The position numbers and the translations under genes are program-made. A stretch of DNA of 7,954 nucleotides. It comes from Thiomonas sp. (lineage in GTDB: Bacteria > Pseudomonadota > Gammaproteobacteria > Burkholderiales > Burkholderiaceae). The notes beneath the pieces are model-generated. The model ran no database searches. It saw only the letters and a program-made list of their open reading frames with translations, and was not told where the DNA came from. The stretch covers positions 1-7,954 of the forward strand of contig DAIAZB010000538.1 in NCBI GenBank assembly GCA_027443745.1, written 5' to 3'. Below are positions 1 to 7,954 of this stretch, in pieces; positions within the stretch are counted from its first letter, which is position 1; each line of letters begins with the position of its first letter.

Positions 1-101
1 GCCAGAATGCGGCCGACCTCGCCATAACCGACGAGGCCGACATGCCACTGCAACGGGTCGCTGGCCACGACCGTGGCGCCCAAGCCGGATTCAGTCGACA
101 T
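1..101 (-). CDS. NAD(P)-binding dehydrogenase, 6-phosphogluconate-dehydrogenase-like (5' end only)
   Basis: Only the first 33 codons are present; the gene continues past the window edge. After a short polar leader the protein reads [13 protein letters not shown], a beta strand followed by a GxGxxG Rossmann turn, the usual N-terminus of NAD(P)-binding 6-phosphogluconate/3-hydroxyisobutyrate dehydrogenase-like proteins. The ATG at 101 lies inside the end of the aldolase gene, an 11-nt overlap, so it is the next cistron of the same operon. The ribosome site is only moderate (AGGCGG about nine bases upstream). An in-frame GTG at codon 12 is an alternative start. From family knowledge, a dehydrogenase of this kind often sits in betaproteobacterial protocatechuate 4,5-cleavage operons without an assigned step. 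It does not look like LigC, which belongs to the Gfo/Idh/MocA family. Substrate unknown; confident only of the NAD(P)-binding fold. Confidence 0.7.
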   Translation of the reverse strand, partial: MSTESGLGATVVASDPLQWHVGLVGYGEVGRIL

Positions 102-774
102 ACCGGAGGCCCGCCTTTTCAAGCGGCTCGCGCATCTTGTACATGTCCAGGCCGAGCACACCGGCGGCGAGTTTTTCGCGTTTGAGAGCCTCGTTGTCCT
201 CGCGCGCCTGGGCCGCATCGGCCGTTTGCCGGGCCATCGCGGCCGGGACGATGACCACGCCGTCGTCGTCAGCGACCACCACGTCGCCGGGGTTCACCAG
301 CGCTCCGGCGCAGACAACCGGGATGTTGACCGAACCGATCGTCGCCTTGATGGTGCCCTTGGCGCTGATGGCCTTGCTCCACACGGGAAACGGCATCGCG
401 GTCAGTTCCTTCACGTCGCGCACGCCGGCGTCGATGATCAGACCTTTGGCGCCACGCGCACGGAAACTGGTGGCCAGCAAATCGCCGAAGTAGCCATCGG
501 AGCAATCAGCGGTCACGGCGGCCACAACCATATCCCCAGGCTGGATTTGTTCAGCCACGACATGCAGCATCCAGTTGTCACCGGGTTGCAGGAGCACGGT
601 GACCGCCGTGCCGCACACATGCGCATGGTTGTAGATGGGCCGCATGTACGGCTTCATCAGTCCGATCCGGCCCATGGCTTCGTGGAGCGTGGCCACTCCG
701 TAGCGTGCCAAGGCCTCGACCGCAGCGCGATCGGGGCGCTGCACATGGCGTTTGACGATGCCCAGTTGGTTCAT
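91..774 (-). CDS. ligK: 4-carboxy-4-hydroxy-2-oxoadipate aldolase (LigK/GalC type)
   Basis: A 227-residue cytoplasmic class II (divalent-metal) aldolase of the RraA-like fold. It cleaves 4-carboxy-4-hydroxy-2-oxoadipate to pyruvate and oxaloacetate, the last step of the protocatechuate 4,5-cleavage and gallate pathways; family members also decarboxylate oxaloacetate. Visible signatures are GDNWM (65-69), the active-site loop GDLLATS (97-103), and IDAGVRD (114-120), whose Arg119 and Asp120 match the substrate-binding Arg and metal-binding Asp of the family. [10 protein letters not shown] near the C-terminus is also typical. Length fits the family (about 225-240). I chose ATG 774 because GAAGGA lies upstream at good spacing and MNQLGIVKR resembles family N-termini. 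A second ATG at 798 overlaps the ligJ stop codon as TGATG and has its own AGGGGA site, so an eight-residue longer form is possible. It overlaps the following dehydrogenase gene by 11 nt. Confidence 0.93.
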   Translation of the reverse strand: MNQLGIVKRHVQRPDRAAVEALARYGVATLHEAMGRIGLMKPYMRPIYNHAHVCGTAVTVLLQPGDNWMLHVVAEQIQPGDMVVAAVTADCSDGYFGDLLATSFRARGAKGLIIDAGVRDVKELTAMPFPVWSKAISAKGTIKATIGSVNIPVVCAGALVNPGDVVVADDDGVVIVPAAMARQTADAAQAREDNEALKREKLAAGVLGLDMYKMREPLEKAGLRYVD

Positions 775-797
775 GTCGGTTTGTCCTTCGAATGCCA

Positions 798-1823
798 TCA
801 CAGTCCCCTGGCCTGCAGGGCGGCATGCAGACGGGGGTAGACGCGGCGCGCATTGCCTTCGTAGATCTTGAAGCGCTGCTCGGGGTCGATGGCGGCGGCT
901 TCGACGTAGCGCTTGGTGTCGTCGTAGGGATGGCCCGTGGTGGGGTCGATGCCGCGCACGGCGCCGATCATTTCGCTGGCGAACACGATGTTGTCGATCG
1001 GGATGACCCGGGTCAGCAGGTCGATGCCGGGTTGATGGTAGACACAGGTGTCGAAGAAGATGTTGTTGAGCAAGTGCTCCTGCAGCAACGGCTTCTTCAA
1101 CTCTTGCGCCAGGCCGCGAAAGCGCCCCCAATGGTAGGGAACCGCCCCACCGCCGTGGGGGATCACGAATTTGAGCGTTGGGAAATCCTTGAACAGATCG
1201 CCGGCCAGGCACTGCATGAAGGCGGTGGTGTCGGCGTTCAGGTAGTGCGCTCCGGTGGTGTGGAAACAGGCGTTGCAACTGGTGCTGACATGGATCATGG
1301 CGGCCAGGTCGTACTCGACCATCTTTTCATAAATCGGGTACCAGTGGCGGTCGGTGAGCGGCGGTTCCCGCCAGTGCCCGCCGGAAGGATCGGGATTGAG
1401 GTTGATGCCGACAAAGCCGTAATCGTTCACGCATCTCTCGATCTCGGAAACGCAGGTTTTCGGATCGACGCCCGGCGACTGCGGCAGCATCGCGGCACCG
1501 ATGAAGTGATCCGGGAAGAGTTGCGAGACACGGTAGCAAAGCTCGTTGCAGATGCCGGCCCAGGTGCTGCTGGTGTTGAAGTCGCCGATGTGATGCGCCA
1601 TGAAACTCGCGCGCGGCGAAAAGATCGTGAGATCGGAACCTCTCTGGCGCATGAGCCTGAGCTGGTTGCTCTCGATCGACTCGCGCAACGCGTCGTCACT
1701 GATCCGCAGATCCGCGACCTTGGGCCCAAGCTCGGGGGTGCTCAGGTTGGCGATCTGGAGCTTTCGCCAGTCCTCCAGCGCTTTGGGGGCGGTCGTGTAG
1801 TGGCCGTGGCAATCGATGATCAC
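798..1823 (-). CDS. ligJ: 4-oxalomesaconate hydratase, amidohydrolase superfamily (LigJ)
   Basis: A 341-residue protein, the same length as I recall for sphingomonad LigJ. It adds water to the tautomer of oxalomesaconate made by the preceding gene, giving 4-carboxy-4-hydroxy-2-oxoadipate for the aldolase. It belongs to the ACMSD-like branch of the amidohydrolase superfamily. Expected metal ligands are present: His6 and His8 in DCHGHY, His178 in MIHVS and Glu284 in FASEM, with His223 in [14 protein letters not shown] as a further active-site residue. PLTDRHWYP and [15 protein letters not shown] are also typical. Translation starts at GTG 1823, which overlaps the tautomerase stop codon by four bases (GTGA). 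AAAGGA stands eight bases upstream, so the two genes are likely translationally coupled. The hydratase of Pseudomonas gallate degradation, GalB, is unrelated, so this lineage uses the LigJ solution. Confidence 0.94.
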   Translation of the reverse strand: MIIDCHGHYTTAPKALEDWRKLQIANLSTPELGPKVADLRISDDALRESIESNQLRLMRQRGSDLTIFSPRASFMAHHIGDFNTSSTWAGICNELCYRVSQLFPDHFIGAAMLPQSPGVDPKTCVSEIERCVNDYGFVGINLNPDPSGGHWREPPLTDRHWYPIYEKMVEYDLAAMIHVSTSCNACFHTTGAHYLNADTTAFMQCLAGDLFKDFPTLKFVIPHGGGAVPYHWGRFRGLAQELKKPLLQEHLLNNIFFDTCVYHQPGIDLLTRVIPIDNIVFASEMIGAVRGIDPTTGHPYDDTKRYVEAAAIDPEQRFKIYEGNARRVYPRLHAALQARGL

Positions 1824-2911
1824 GCTTGATTTCCTTTCCAGACGGAGGCGGGGATCATGACCTCGCCCCGCATCAGCAGGCGCGCCGTGCGCAGCAGCGC
1901 AGCGCGCGTGACGTTCTGGGGGTTGTCCGGATCGAGTCCGAGTTCAACGCTGAATTCACCCGTCGGGTGCTCCACGGACATGGTCTTGGTCGCACCGCCG
2001 GGCATGACGGCCATGCCGGCGCAGACGGAACCGTCGAGCACGCAGGCCGTGGCCACCGTGACGGCGGCCAGCACGCCGATGGCGTCATGGCAGACATGCG
2101 GGATGAAGCTGCGGGTGCAGAGACTGCCGCCTGCGCGTGGCGGCGCAATCAGGGTCATCTTGGGATAGTTCCTGGCGAACACGTCGCCCAGCCCCATGGC
2201 GTGGCCGCAGGCCAGACGCAACCGTTCGAGGCGGACCTTGAGCTCGACATCGGCATTGAGCTCGGCTGCGCTTTCGTAGCCCGTGCAGCCGAGGTCCGCT
2301 GCCCTGAATAAGACCAGCGGCATGCCGTTGTCGATGCAGGTCACTTCAACACCGTCGATGACATCGCGCACATGGCCGGTGGGCAGCAGCCCCGCACAGA
2401 CCGAGCCGGCGGTCTCCAGAAATTGGATGGCGATCGGCGCCGCGGTTCCCGGAACGCCGTCGATCCGCGCATCGCCCTCGTAGGCCACCTGACCCCCTGG
2501 CGTCTGCACGGTCACATCGCATTGCATGTCGGTGTTGCGCGTCAGCACACGCAAGGTGGTGGTCGCGCCTTTGGGTACGACCAGGCCCGTTTCCAAGGCG
2601 AACGGGACGACTGCGGCAAGCATGTTGCCGCAGTTCGGGGTGGTATCGACCTTGTCCTGGTCGGGTTGTAGTTGCGCGAAAAGAAAGTCGAGATCGACTC
2701 CGGGCACCTGGCTGCGACGCACGATGCCGACCTTACTGGTCAGAGGGTGCGCGCCACCCAAGCCATCGATCTGGCGCTTGTCGGGCGAACCCATCACGGC
2801 CAGCAGGACGCGATCGCGTGTGGCGAGGTCGGAGGGCAGGTCGGCCTCATTGAAAAATGGGCCTCTCGACGTCCCCCCGCGCATGAAGAGGCAGGGAATC
2901 GGTGTTTGCAT
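1820..2911 (-). CDS. galD: 4-oxalomesaconate tautomerase, PrpF family (GalD/LigU)
   Basis: A 363-residue PrpF-family isomerase with two diaminopimelate-epimerase-like halves; GalD of Pseudomonas putida is about the same size. It moves the double bond of oxalomesaconate, the product of lactone hydrolysis, so that the hydratase can act. The family opening MRGGTSRGPFF is at 10-20. GGAHPLTSKVGIV (52-64) carries a conserved Lys60 and TPNCGNM (91-97) a conserved Cys94; in this family a Lys and a Cys are the proposed acid-base pair. A PGGATKTMSVEHPTGEF block follows near the C-terminus. It is first in the operon, 84 nt downstream of the LysR gene, and its stop overlaps the ligJ start. No Shine-Dalgarno sequence is evident before ATG 2911, although the start is fixed by the family N-terminus. 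2-methylaconitate isomerase (PrpF) is the main alternative, made unlikely by the neighbours. Confidence 0.92.
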   Translation of the reverse strand: MQTPIPCLFMRGGTSRGPFFNEADLPSDLATRDRVLLAVMGSPDKRQIDGLGGAHPLTSKVGIVRRSQVPGVDLDFLFAQLQPDQDKVDTTPNCGNMLAAVVPFALETGLVVPKGATTTLRVLTRNTDMQCDVTVQTPGGQVAYEGDARIDGVPGTAAPIAIQFLETAGSVCAGLLPTGHVRDVIDGVEVTCIDNGMPLVLFRAADLGCTGYESAAELNADVELKVRLERLRLACGHAMGLGDVFARNYPKMTLIAPPRAGGSLCTRSFIPHVCHDAIGVLAAVTVATACVLDGSVCAGMAVMPGGATKTMSVEHPTGEFSVELGLDPDNPQNVTRAALLRTARLLMRGEVMIPASVWKGNQA

Positions 2912-2942
2912 GACGCGCTGTTGTTGTCAGTACGGCCGCTTC

Positions 2943-2971
2943 ATTATGGTGCAGCACAAGACCACGTCCAA
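2943..2971 (-). promoter_or_regulatory. Candidate sigma70 promoter of the galD-ligJ-ligK operon
   Basis: On the minus strand a CATAAT -10 box (2943-2948) lies 17 bases from a weak TTGGAC -35 box (2966-2971). A start near 2936 would give a leader of about 25 nt. The whole gap between the LysR gene and galD is 84 nt (2912-2995). A good -10 with a poor -35 is what a LysR-activated promoter often looks like. I found no convincing T-N11-A inverted repeat; the perfect GCTAGC at 2985-2990 is too short to call an operator. Read-through from the LysR gene is also possible. Confidence 0.45.
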
Positions 2972-2995
2972 GTCGGTTTGCTGCGCTAGCTGGTA

Positions 2996-3946
2996 TCACG
3001 ATTTGTTATGGTCGCGCCCACTCGCACGCAGCAACAACAAACCGCCGAGCATGCGCATGACGTGGCGCATCAACGGGGTCATCGGCTTATGCGCCGAGGC
3101 TGCCAGGCACATTTTGCTGACGAGGCGCGGCTTGACCAGTGGGCGCACGCGGAACACCTGGGATTGCCCCGTGGCAATCACTGCGCCCTGGCTGAGGACG
3201 GCGTGGCCATGGCCGAAACGCACCAGGTCGAGAATGGACGGCACACCCGACACTTCCCAGGCGATCTGCAGTTTGAAGCCTGACAGAGCGGCCTGCGCCT
3301 CCACCAACTTACGGATGACGTGCGTGCGATCCGGGATGATCAAGGGATAGTCTGCGAGTTCGGCAAAGGGCATGGCGGCATCAACGCGCAGGCGCGATGC
3401 TTGCCCTGATGCGCGGCCAGCGGCGGGCGCCACCGCCGGACTCACCAGGCACAGCGGCTCATCGAGCAGTGGATGGAGTTCGATGGCTGCGCCCGGTTCG
3501 GGATTGAGCAGCACCCCGATATCCACGCGCCCGGTGGCAATCCATTCGGTGATGTGGGTGGACAACCCCTCGACGATGGTCAACTGCGCTTTCGGCAGGT
3601 CTTCACGAAAGCATTCCACCAGGGGCAGCGTGACGAGGCGCCCTACGCTCGGGGTCAGGCCGATCACTACCTTTCCGGAGGGCTCATCCCTCCCGCTCTC
3701 CACGTCTTCGCGTGCTTGTGCAACAAGCTGCAGGATGCCCACGCTGTGGCTGAACAGGCGCTTGCCGGCTTCGGTGAGGATGACCCCGCGCCCGGTGCGT
3801 TGCAGCAACTGGGCGCGCAAATCGGTCTCCAACAAACGCACTTGGCGGCTCAAGGCCGGCTGGGCAATGTCCAGCACGATCGACGCTTTGCTGAAGCTGC
3901 CGAGCTCCGCGACCCGCACGAAGTATTCGAGCTGTTTGAGGTTCAT
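2996..3946 (-). CDS. LysR-type transcriptional regulator, probable regulator of the oxalomesaconate operon
   Basis: A 316-residue LysR-family regulator of standard length. The N-terminus MNLKQLEYFVRVAELGSFSK leads into a winged helix-turn-helix: the recognition region is roughly residues 18-37 (SFSKAS...AQPALSRQ), followed by LLQRTGRGVILTEAGKRL. The effector domain begins at about residue 91 with GKVVIGLTPSVGRL and includes LPLVECFREDLPKAQLTIVEG. ATG 3946 gives the family N-terminus, with a GGGGGAG purine run close upstream; the open frame reaches 4084, but the extra residues resemble nothing. It is on the same strand as, and 84 nt ahead of, the tautomerase gene. This is unlike the usual divergent LysR arrangement, so it may be co-transcribed with, and control, that operon. 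The inducer is likely a pathway intermediate such as oxalomesaconate or protocatechuate; that is inference from position only. Confidence 0.9.
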   Translation of the reverse strand: MNLKQLEYFVRVAELGSFSKASIVLDIAQPALSRQVRLLETDLRAQLLQRTGRGVILTEAGKRLFSHSVGILQLVAQAREDVESGRDEPSGKVVIGLTPSVGRLVTLPLVECFREDLPKAQLTIVEGLSTHITEWIATGRVDIGVLLNPEPGAAIELHPLLDEPLCLVSPAVAPAAGRASGQASRLRVDAAMPFAELADYPLIIPDRTHVIRKLVEAQAALSGFKLQIAWEVSGVPSILDLVRFGHGHAVLSQGAVIATGQSQVFRVRPLVKPRLVSKMCLAASAHKPMTPLMRHVMRMLGGLLLLRASGRDHNKS

Positions 3947-4159
3947 GCCTCCCCCGGAGAAATGAGTTGCTGCCGCGGTGCGAGATTCGGCGGGCAGACG
4001 TGATGACCCGCCAAGGCGACCCACACAGCACCTGGAAATCATGGGTCGTTCCTGAGTTCCCGGACCCCGGAGGACAAGCAACAAGCCGATTCAGGAGCGC
4101 CCTGGGTTCATTATCGGCCGGCCCCGAGACATCGCAGGCCGGTCTTCGCAAACGCCGTC
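3947..4159 (-). promoter_or_regulatory. Leader region of the LysR gene
   Basis: No gene is recognisable here. A GATAAT -10-like hexamer on the minus strand (4110-4115) could start LysR transcription with a leader of about 155 nt, but no acceptable -35 lies 16-18 bases upstream. Just beyond it, CCGGCC (4118-4123) and GGCCGG (4137-4142) form a six-base stem with a 13-base loop. It has no U-tract and so is not a standard terminator. The stretch may otherwise be plain spacer between pobA and the LysR gene. Confidence 0.25.
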
Positions 4160-6439
<2,280 letters not shown>

Positions 6440-6451
6440 GTACCGGGCCGG

Positions 6452-6487
6452 CACTCGACAGCACCGATGCAAGTTATTCGCCGAGTG
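6452..6487. terminator. Weak inverted repeat between convergent pobR and ohr
   Basis: CACTCG (6452-6457) and CGAGTG (6482-6487) form a six-base stem around a 24-nt loop that straddles the end of ohr. There is no U-tract on either strand and the right arm is inside ohr coding sequence. It is the only candidate for a shared terminator in the 34-nt gap between the two convergent genes, and it is a poor one. Confidence 0.15.
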
Positions 6488-6905
6488 TCAACTGAACGTC
6501 GATATTGCCGCGCGTTGCATTGGAGTAGGGGCAGACCTGGTGGGCTGCGTCCACAAGGTCTTGCGCCGCGGCGCGATCCATGCCCGGCAGATGGATGACC
6601 ATCTTCACGGCAATGCCAAATCCAGCCGGGATCGGGCCGATGTCGACGCTGGCGTCGATCGAGGCGTTCGCTGGAACCACCACTTTCTTCATGCCGGCCA
6701 CATGCTTCATGGCGCCCATGAAGCATGCGGAATATCCAGCGGCAAAAAGCTGCTCCGGGTTGGTGCCGTTGCCGGCACCGCCCATGACCTTGGGCGGTGA
6801 GAGCTTGACCTCGAGCAAACCATCATCGGTCACGGAGCGGCCTTCACGCCCTCCGGTGGTATGCGCATGCGCGGTGTAAACAACCTTGTCGAGTTTGGTG
6901 GTCAT
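6474..6905 (-). CDS. ohr: Organic hydroperoxide resistance protein Ohr (OsmC/Ohr family)
   Basis: A 143-residue cytoplasmic thiol peroxidase that reduces fatty-acid and other organic hydroperoxides, in known members using lipoylated proteins as electron donor. The peroxidatic Cys61 lies in AAGYSACFMGAM and the resolving Cys125 in QVCPYSNATRGN. Arg20 and Glu51 (in NPEQLFAAGY) match the catalytic Arg and Glu of the family. The LPGMD segment and the Cys spacing favour Ohr over OsmC. Length is standard (about 140). ATG 6905 is preceded by AGGA seven bases away. It follows ohrR on the same strand after 37 nt, so the pair is very likely co-transcribed and released together when OhrR is oxidised. 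Confidence 0.95.
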   Translation of the reverse strand: MTTKLDKVVYTAHAHTTGGREGRSVTDDGLLEVKLSPPKVMGGAGNGTNPEQLFAAGYSACFMGAMKHVAGMKKVVVPANASIDASVDIGPIPAGFGIAVKMVIHLPGMDRAAAQDLVDAAHQVCPYSNATRGNIDVQLTLGE

Positions 6906-6942
6906 GGTGACGTCCTGGGGTTGAAGAAAAAGGCCAAGAAAA

Positions 6943-7407
6943 TCAGGTGAGCAAGTGCTGCCGAAGCAGTTGAATGTCCTGACGAAGGGCAAGCAACTCG
7001 GGCACGGAGCACTGGCTGCGGGCGACGATATGCCCGGGGATCTTCGCTGCGGAAGCTTTCAACGCACGCCCCGCAGCACTGAGCTTGACACGCACGCAGC
7101 GCTCGTCGTTCACATCGCGCAGGCGGGTCATCAGACCTGCCGCTTCAAGACGCTTGAGCAGGGGCGTCAAGGTTCCGGAGTCCAGAAGAAGCCGCTCCCC
7201 CAGACTCGACACGGTCAGGCCGTCGGTTTCCCACAAAACCAGCATCACAAGGTACTGGGGGTAGGTCAGCCCGAGTTTGGCGAGCAAGGGCTTGTACACC
7301 TTGGTCATGGCCAGCGACGCGGAATACAAGGCAAAGCAAACTTGATTGCCGAGCAGCAGGGATTGATCGGCTTTGGCCGTCTTCGTTGTCGCAGTCGTGT
7401 CCGTCAT
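6943..7407 (-). CDS. ohrR: OhrR, MarR-family organic hydroperoxide sensor and repressor
   Basis: A 154-residue MarR-family winged-helix repressor. The sensing segment LGNQVCFALYSASLAM carries Cys24, matching the reactive Cys of OhrR (Cys15 in Bacillus subtilis, Cys22 in Xanthomonas). Tyr38 and Tyr49/Tyr52 (VYKPLL, LTYPQYLVMLVLWE) are family landmarks. The helix-turn-helix and wing span about 64-108 (TVSSLGERLLLDSGTLTPLLKRLEAAGL then RLRDVNDERCVRVKL). Cys133 near the C-terminus is placed like the second cysteine of two-cysteine OhrRs, so oxidation probably ends in a disulfide; Cys104 in the wing is additional. ATG 7407 has no clear ribosome site. The palindromes directly upstream match OhrR operators, which supports both identity and autoregulation. 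It is first in the ohrR-ohr operon. Confidence 0.95.
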   Translation of the reverse strand: MTDTTATTKTAKADQSLLLGNQVCFALYSASLAMTKVYKPLLAKLGLTYPQYLVMLVLWETDGLTVSSLGERLLLDSGTLTPLLKRLEAAGLMTRLRDVNDERCVRVKLSAAGRALKASAAKIPGHIVARSQCSVPELLALRQDIQLLRQHLLT

Positions 7408-7413
7408 GGAATG

Positions 7414-7442
7414 AATTTAGCACACAATTCAATTGCGCACAA
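7414..7442 (-). promoter_or_regulatory. ohrR-ohr promoter
   Basis: On the minus strand a TTGTGC -35 box (7437-7442) and a TAAATT -10 box (7414-7419) are separated by exactly 17 bases (7420-7436). The spacer and the -35 box are formed by the two palindromes that OhrR would bind, so occupied operators would block RNA polymerase. The start point would be close to the ohrR start codon, giving a very short leader, which may go with the lack of a ribosome site. Confidence 0.6.
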
Positions 7443-7456
7443 TTTAATTGTGTGCT
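7419..7456. promoter_or_regulatory. Tandem OhrR operators
   Basis: Two palindromes of the OhrR type (ACAATT-N-AATTG) lie side by side. The site centred on 7445 is perfect: CACAATT-T-AATTGTG (7438-7452). The one centred on 7430 has one mismatch: CACAATT-C-AATTGCG (7423-7437). Centres are 15 bp apart, about one and a half helical turns, so dimers would bind on opposite faces. The outer arms form a longer perfect 11-bp inverted repeat, AGCACACAATT (7419-7429) with AATTGTGTGCT (7446-7456). The AT-rich block stands out sharply from its GC-rich surroundings. Confidence 0.85.
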
Positions 7457-7816
7457 GTTTGATGGAAGCCCGCATGGCACATGAGTATGTGCGCCTGATT
7501 TTTGATGCAGGTGCAGTGAAAGGCATGACTTCGTCGAGCGGGGAACATGCGCGAGACGCAGATCCTCAGGCACGGCGCGCCCCCAAGCATCGGCACGGCA
7601 CAACTGCAGCAGCGTGCGGCCGTGAACTTCGAGCCTCGGTGGCAGCCCGATGCTCAAGCCTGTCGTGGGTGGCATGGGATACTGCAGTGCGTAAACATCC
7701 AGGCACACGAGCGCCTCCATGCAACGAACACCTGCGGGTCGGCCCCCGACGGCCGGCTGCAGCTAGAGTGGGGTTGCTGGCTGCTCGGTCAACCCGGGAT
7801 TGTCAAGGCAGAGCCG
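7457..7816. other. Region between ohrR and mutS without a recognisable gene
   Basis: Three open frames cross this stretch and none resembles a known protein. One on the plus strand (ATG 7462 to stop 7827, 121 residues) starts right after the operators, but its protein is an arginine/alanine-rich string typical of chance frames. One on the minus strand runs from 7720 into ohrR in another frame. The third is in frame with mutS and open from ATG 7547, with G or C in about three quarters of third positions. I see no terminator and no clear mutS promoter; a TTGTCA at 7800-7805 has no well-spaced -10 box. It may be a decayed gene or an untranslated leader. Confidence 0.4.
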
Positions 7817-7954
7817 ATGCGCCGTGAAAATTCGCAAGGTCTCGCTCCCCTCACAAATGGCTCCATCTTCTCGGTCATTGATTTGGACAACATCACCAAC
7901 CACACGCCCATGATGCAGCAGTACCTGCGCATCAAGGCCGAGCACCCTGACGTG
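7817..7954 (+). CDS. mutS: DNA mismatch repair protein MutS (5' end only)
   Basis: The reading frame ends at the window edge with HTPMMQQYLRIKAEHPDV, the highly conserved start of the mismatch-binding domain of MutS. MutS recognises mispairs, binds ATP and recruits MutL. Only about 46 codons are present; the mismatch-contacting Phe-X-Glu motif lies beyond the edge. The start is uncertain. ATG 7817 has AAGG eight bases upstream but gives about 28 residues before HTPMM, where homologues usually have 8 to 15. TTG 7883 would give a six-residue leader, close to the norm, but has no clear ribosome site. ATG 7547 would add 90 more residues. The stretch is too short for assembly with MutS paralogues to be tested, but the N-terminus fits MutS1. 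Confidence 0.88.
   Translation, partial: MRRENSQGLAPLTNGSIFSVIDLDNITNHTPMMQQYLRIKAEHPDV

Noticed and set aside
73..840. 255-residue plus-strand open frame opposite ligK
   Set aside because: Shadow frame; His/Arg/Gly-rich with no recognisable domain, and the opposite strand encodes a clear aldolase.
792..1829. 345-residue plus-strand open frame opposite ligJ
   Set aside because: It mirrors ligJ in GC-rich DNA, and its Gly/Val/Asp-rich protein has no family signature, whereas the minus frame carries all LigJ ligands.
3947..4084. N-terminal extension of the LysR frame up to 4084
   Set aside because: LysR proteins begin directly with the MNLKQLEYFV-type helix; the added residues resemble nothing and ATG 3946 has a purine-rich site.
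7145..7720. 191-residue minus-strand frame running through the ohrR promoter into ohrR
   Set aside because: It crosses the operator palindromes and overlaps ohrR in another frame; no recognisable domain.
7462..7827. 121-residue plus-strand frame starting just after the OhrR operators, a possible divergent OhrR target
   Set aside because: No ribosome site, no family resemblance and composition typical of a chance frame; it also overlaps the mutS frame near its end.

Overview
The window carries an aromatic-acid catabolic cluster followed by an organic-peroxide stress operon and the start of a DNA mismatch-repair gene. GC-rich DNA, tight gene packing, the LigJ/LigK-type meta-cleavage pathway and the MutS N-terminus (MMQQYLRIKAEHPD) point to a betaproteobacterium of the order Burkholderiales, probably Comamonadaceae or a close relative. 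That placement is inference from protein resemblance; no search was run.

Positions 1-2911 (minus strand) hold the lower part of the protocatechuate 4,5-cleavage pathway. In transcription order these are a 4-oxalomesaconate tautomerase (galD/ligU type), 4-oxalomesaconate hydratase (ligJ), 4-carboxy-4-hydroxy-2-oxoadipate aldolase (ligK) and the first codons of an NAD(P)-binding dehydrogenase cut off by the window edge. The genes overlap or nearly touch, so they form one operon. It has a plausible sigma70 promoter at 2943-2971 and a LysR-type regulator gene just upstream on the same strand (2996-3946).

Positions 4160-5408 hold pobA (4-hydroxybenzoate 3-monooxygenase, minus strand), which makes protocatechuate. 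Its divergent neighbour (plus strand, from about 5489) is an AraC-family regulator of the PobR/PobC kind. The pobA stop codon sits inside a long hairpin (4160-4236). Together the genes suggest 4-hydroxybenzoate -> protocatechuate -> (ring cleavage, semialdehyde dehydrogenase and lactonase, not in this window and expected beyond position 1) -> oxalomesaconate -> tautomer -> carboxy-hydroxy-oxoadipate -> pyruvate + oxaloacetate.

Positions 6474-7456 (minus strand) hold ohrR-ohr: a thiol-based MarR-family peroxide sensor and the hydroperoxide reductase it controls. Two OhrR-type palindromes overlap the ohrR promoter. Positions 7457-7816 hold no gene I can recognise. The window closes with the 5' end of mutS on the plus strand.

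Most of this is known biology. The parts worth a second look are the 3' hairpin of pobA, the coenzyme-specificity segment of PobA, the operator pair of ohrR, the unassigned dehydrogenase in the operon, and the long open frame ahead of mutS.
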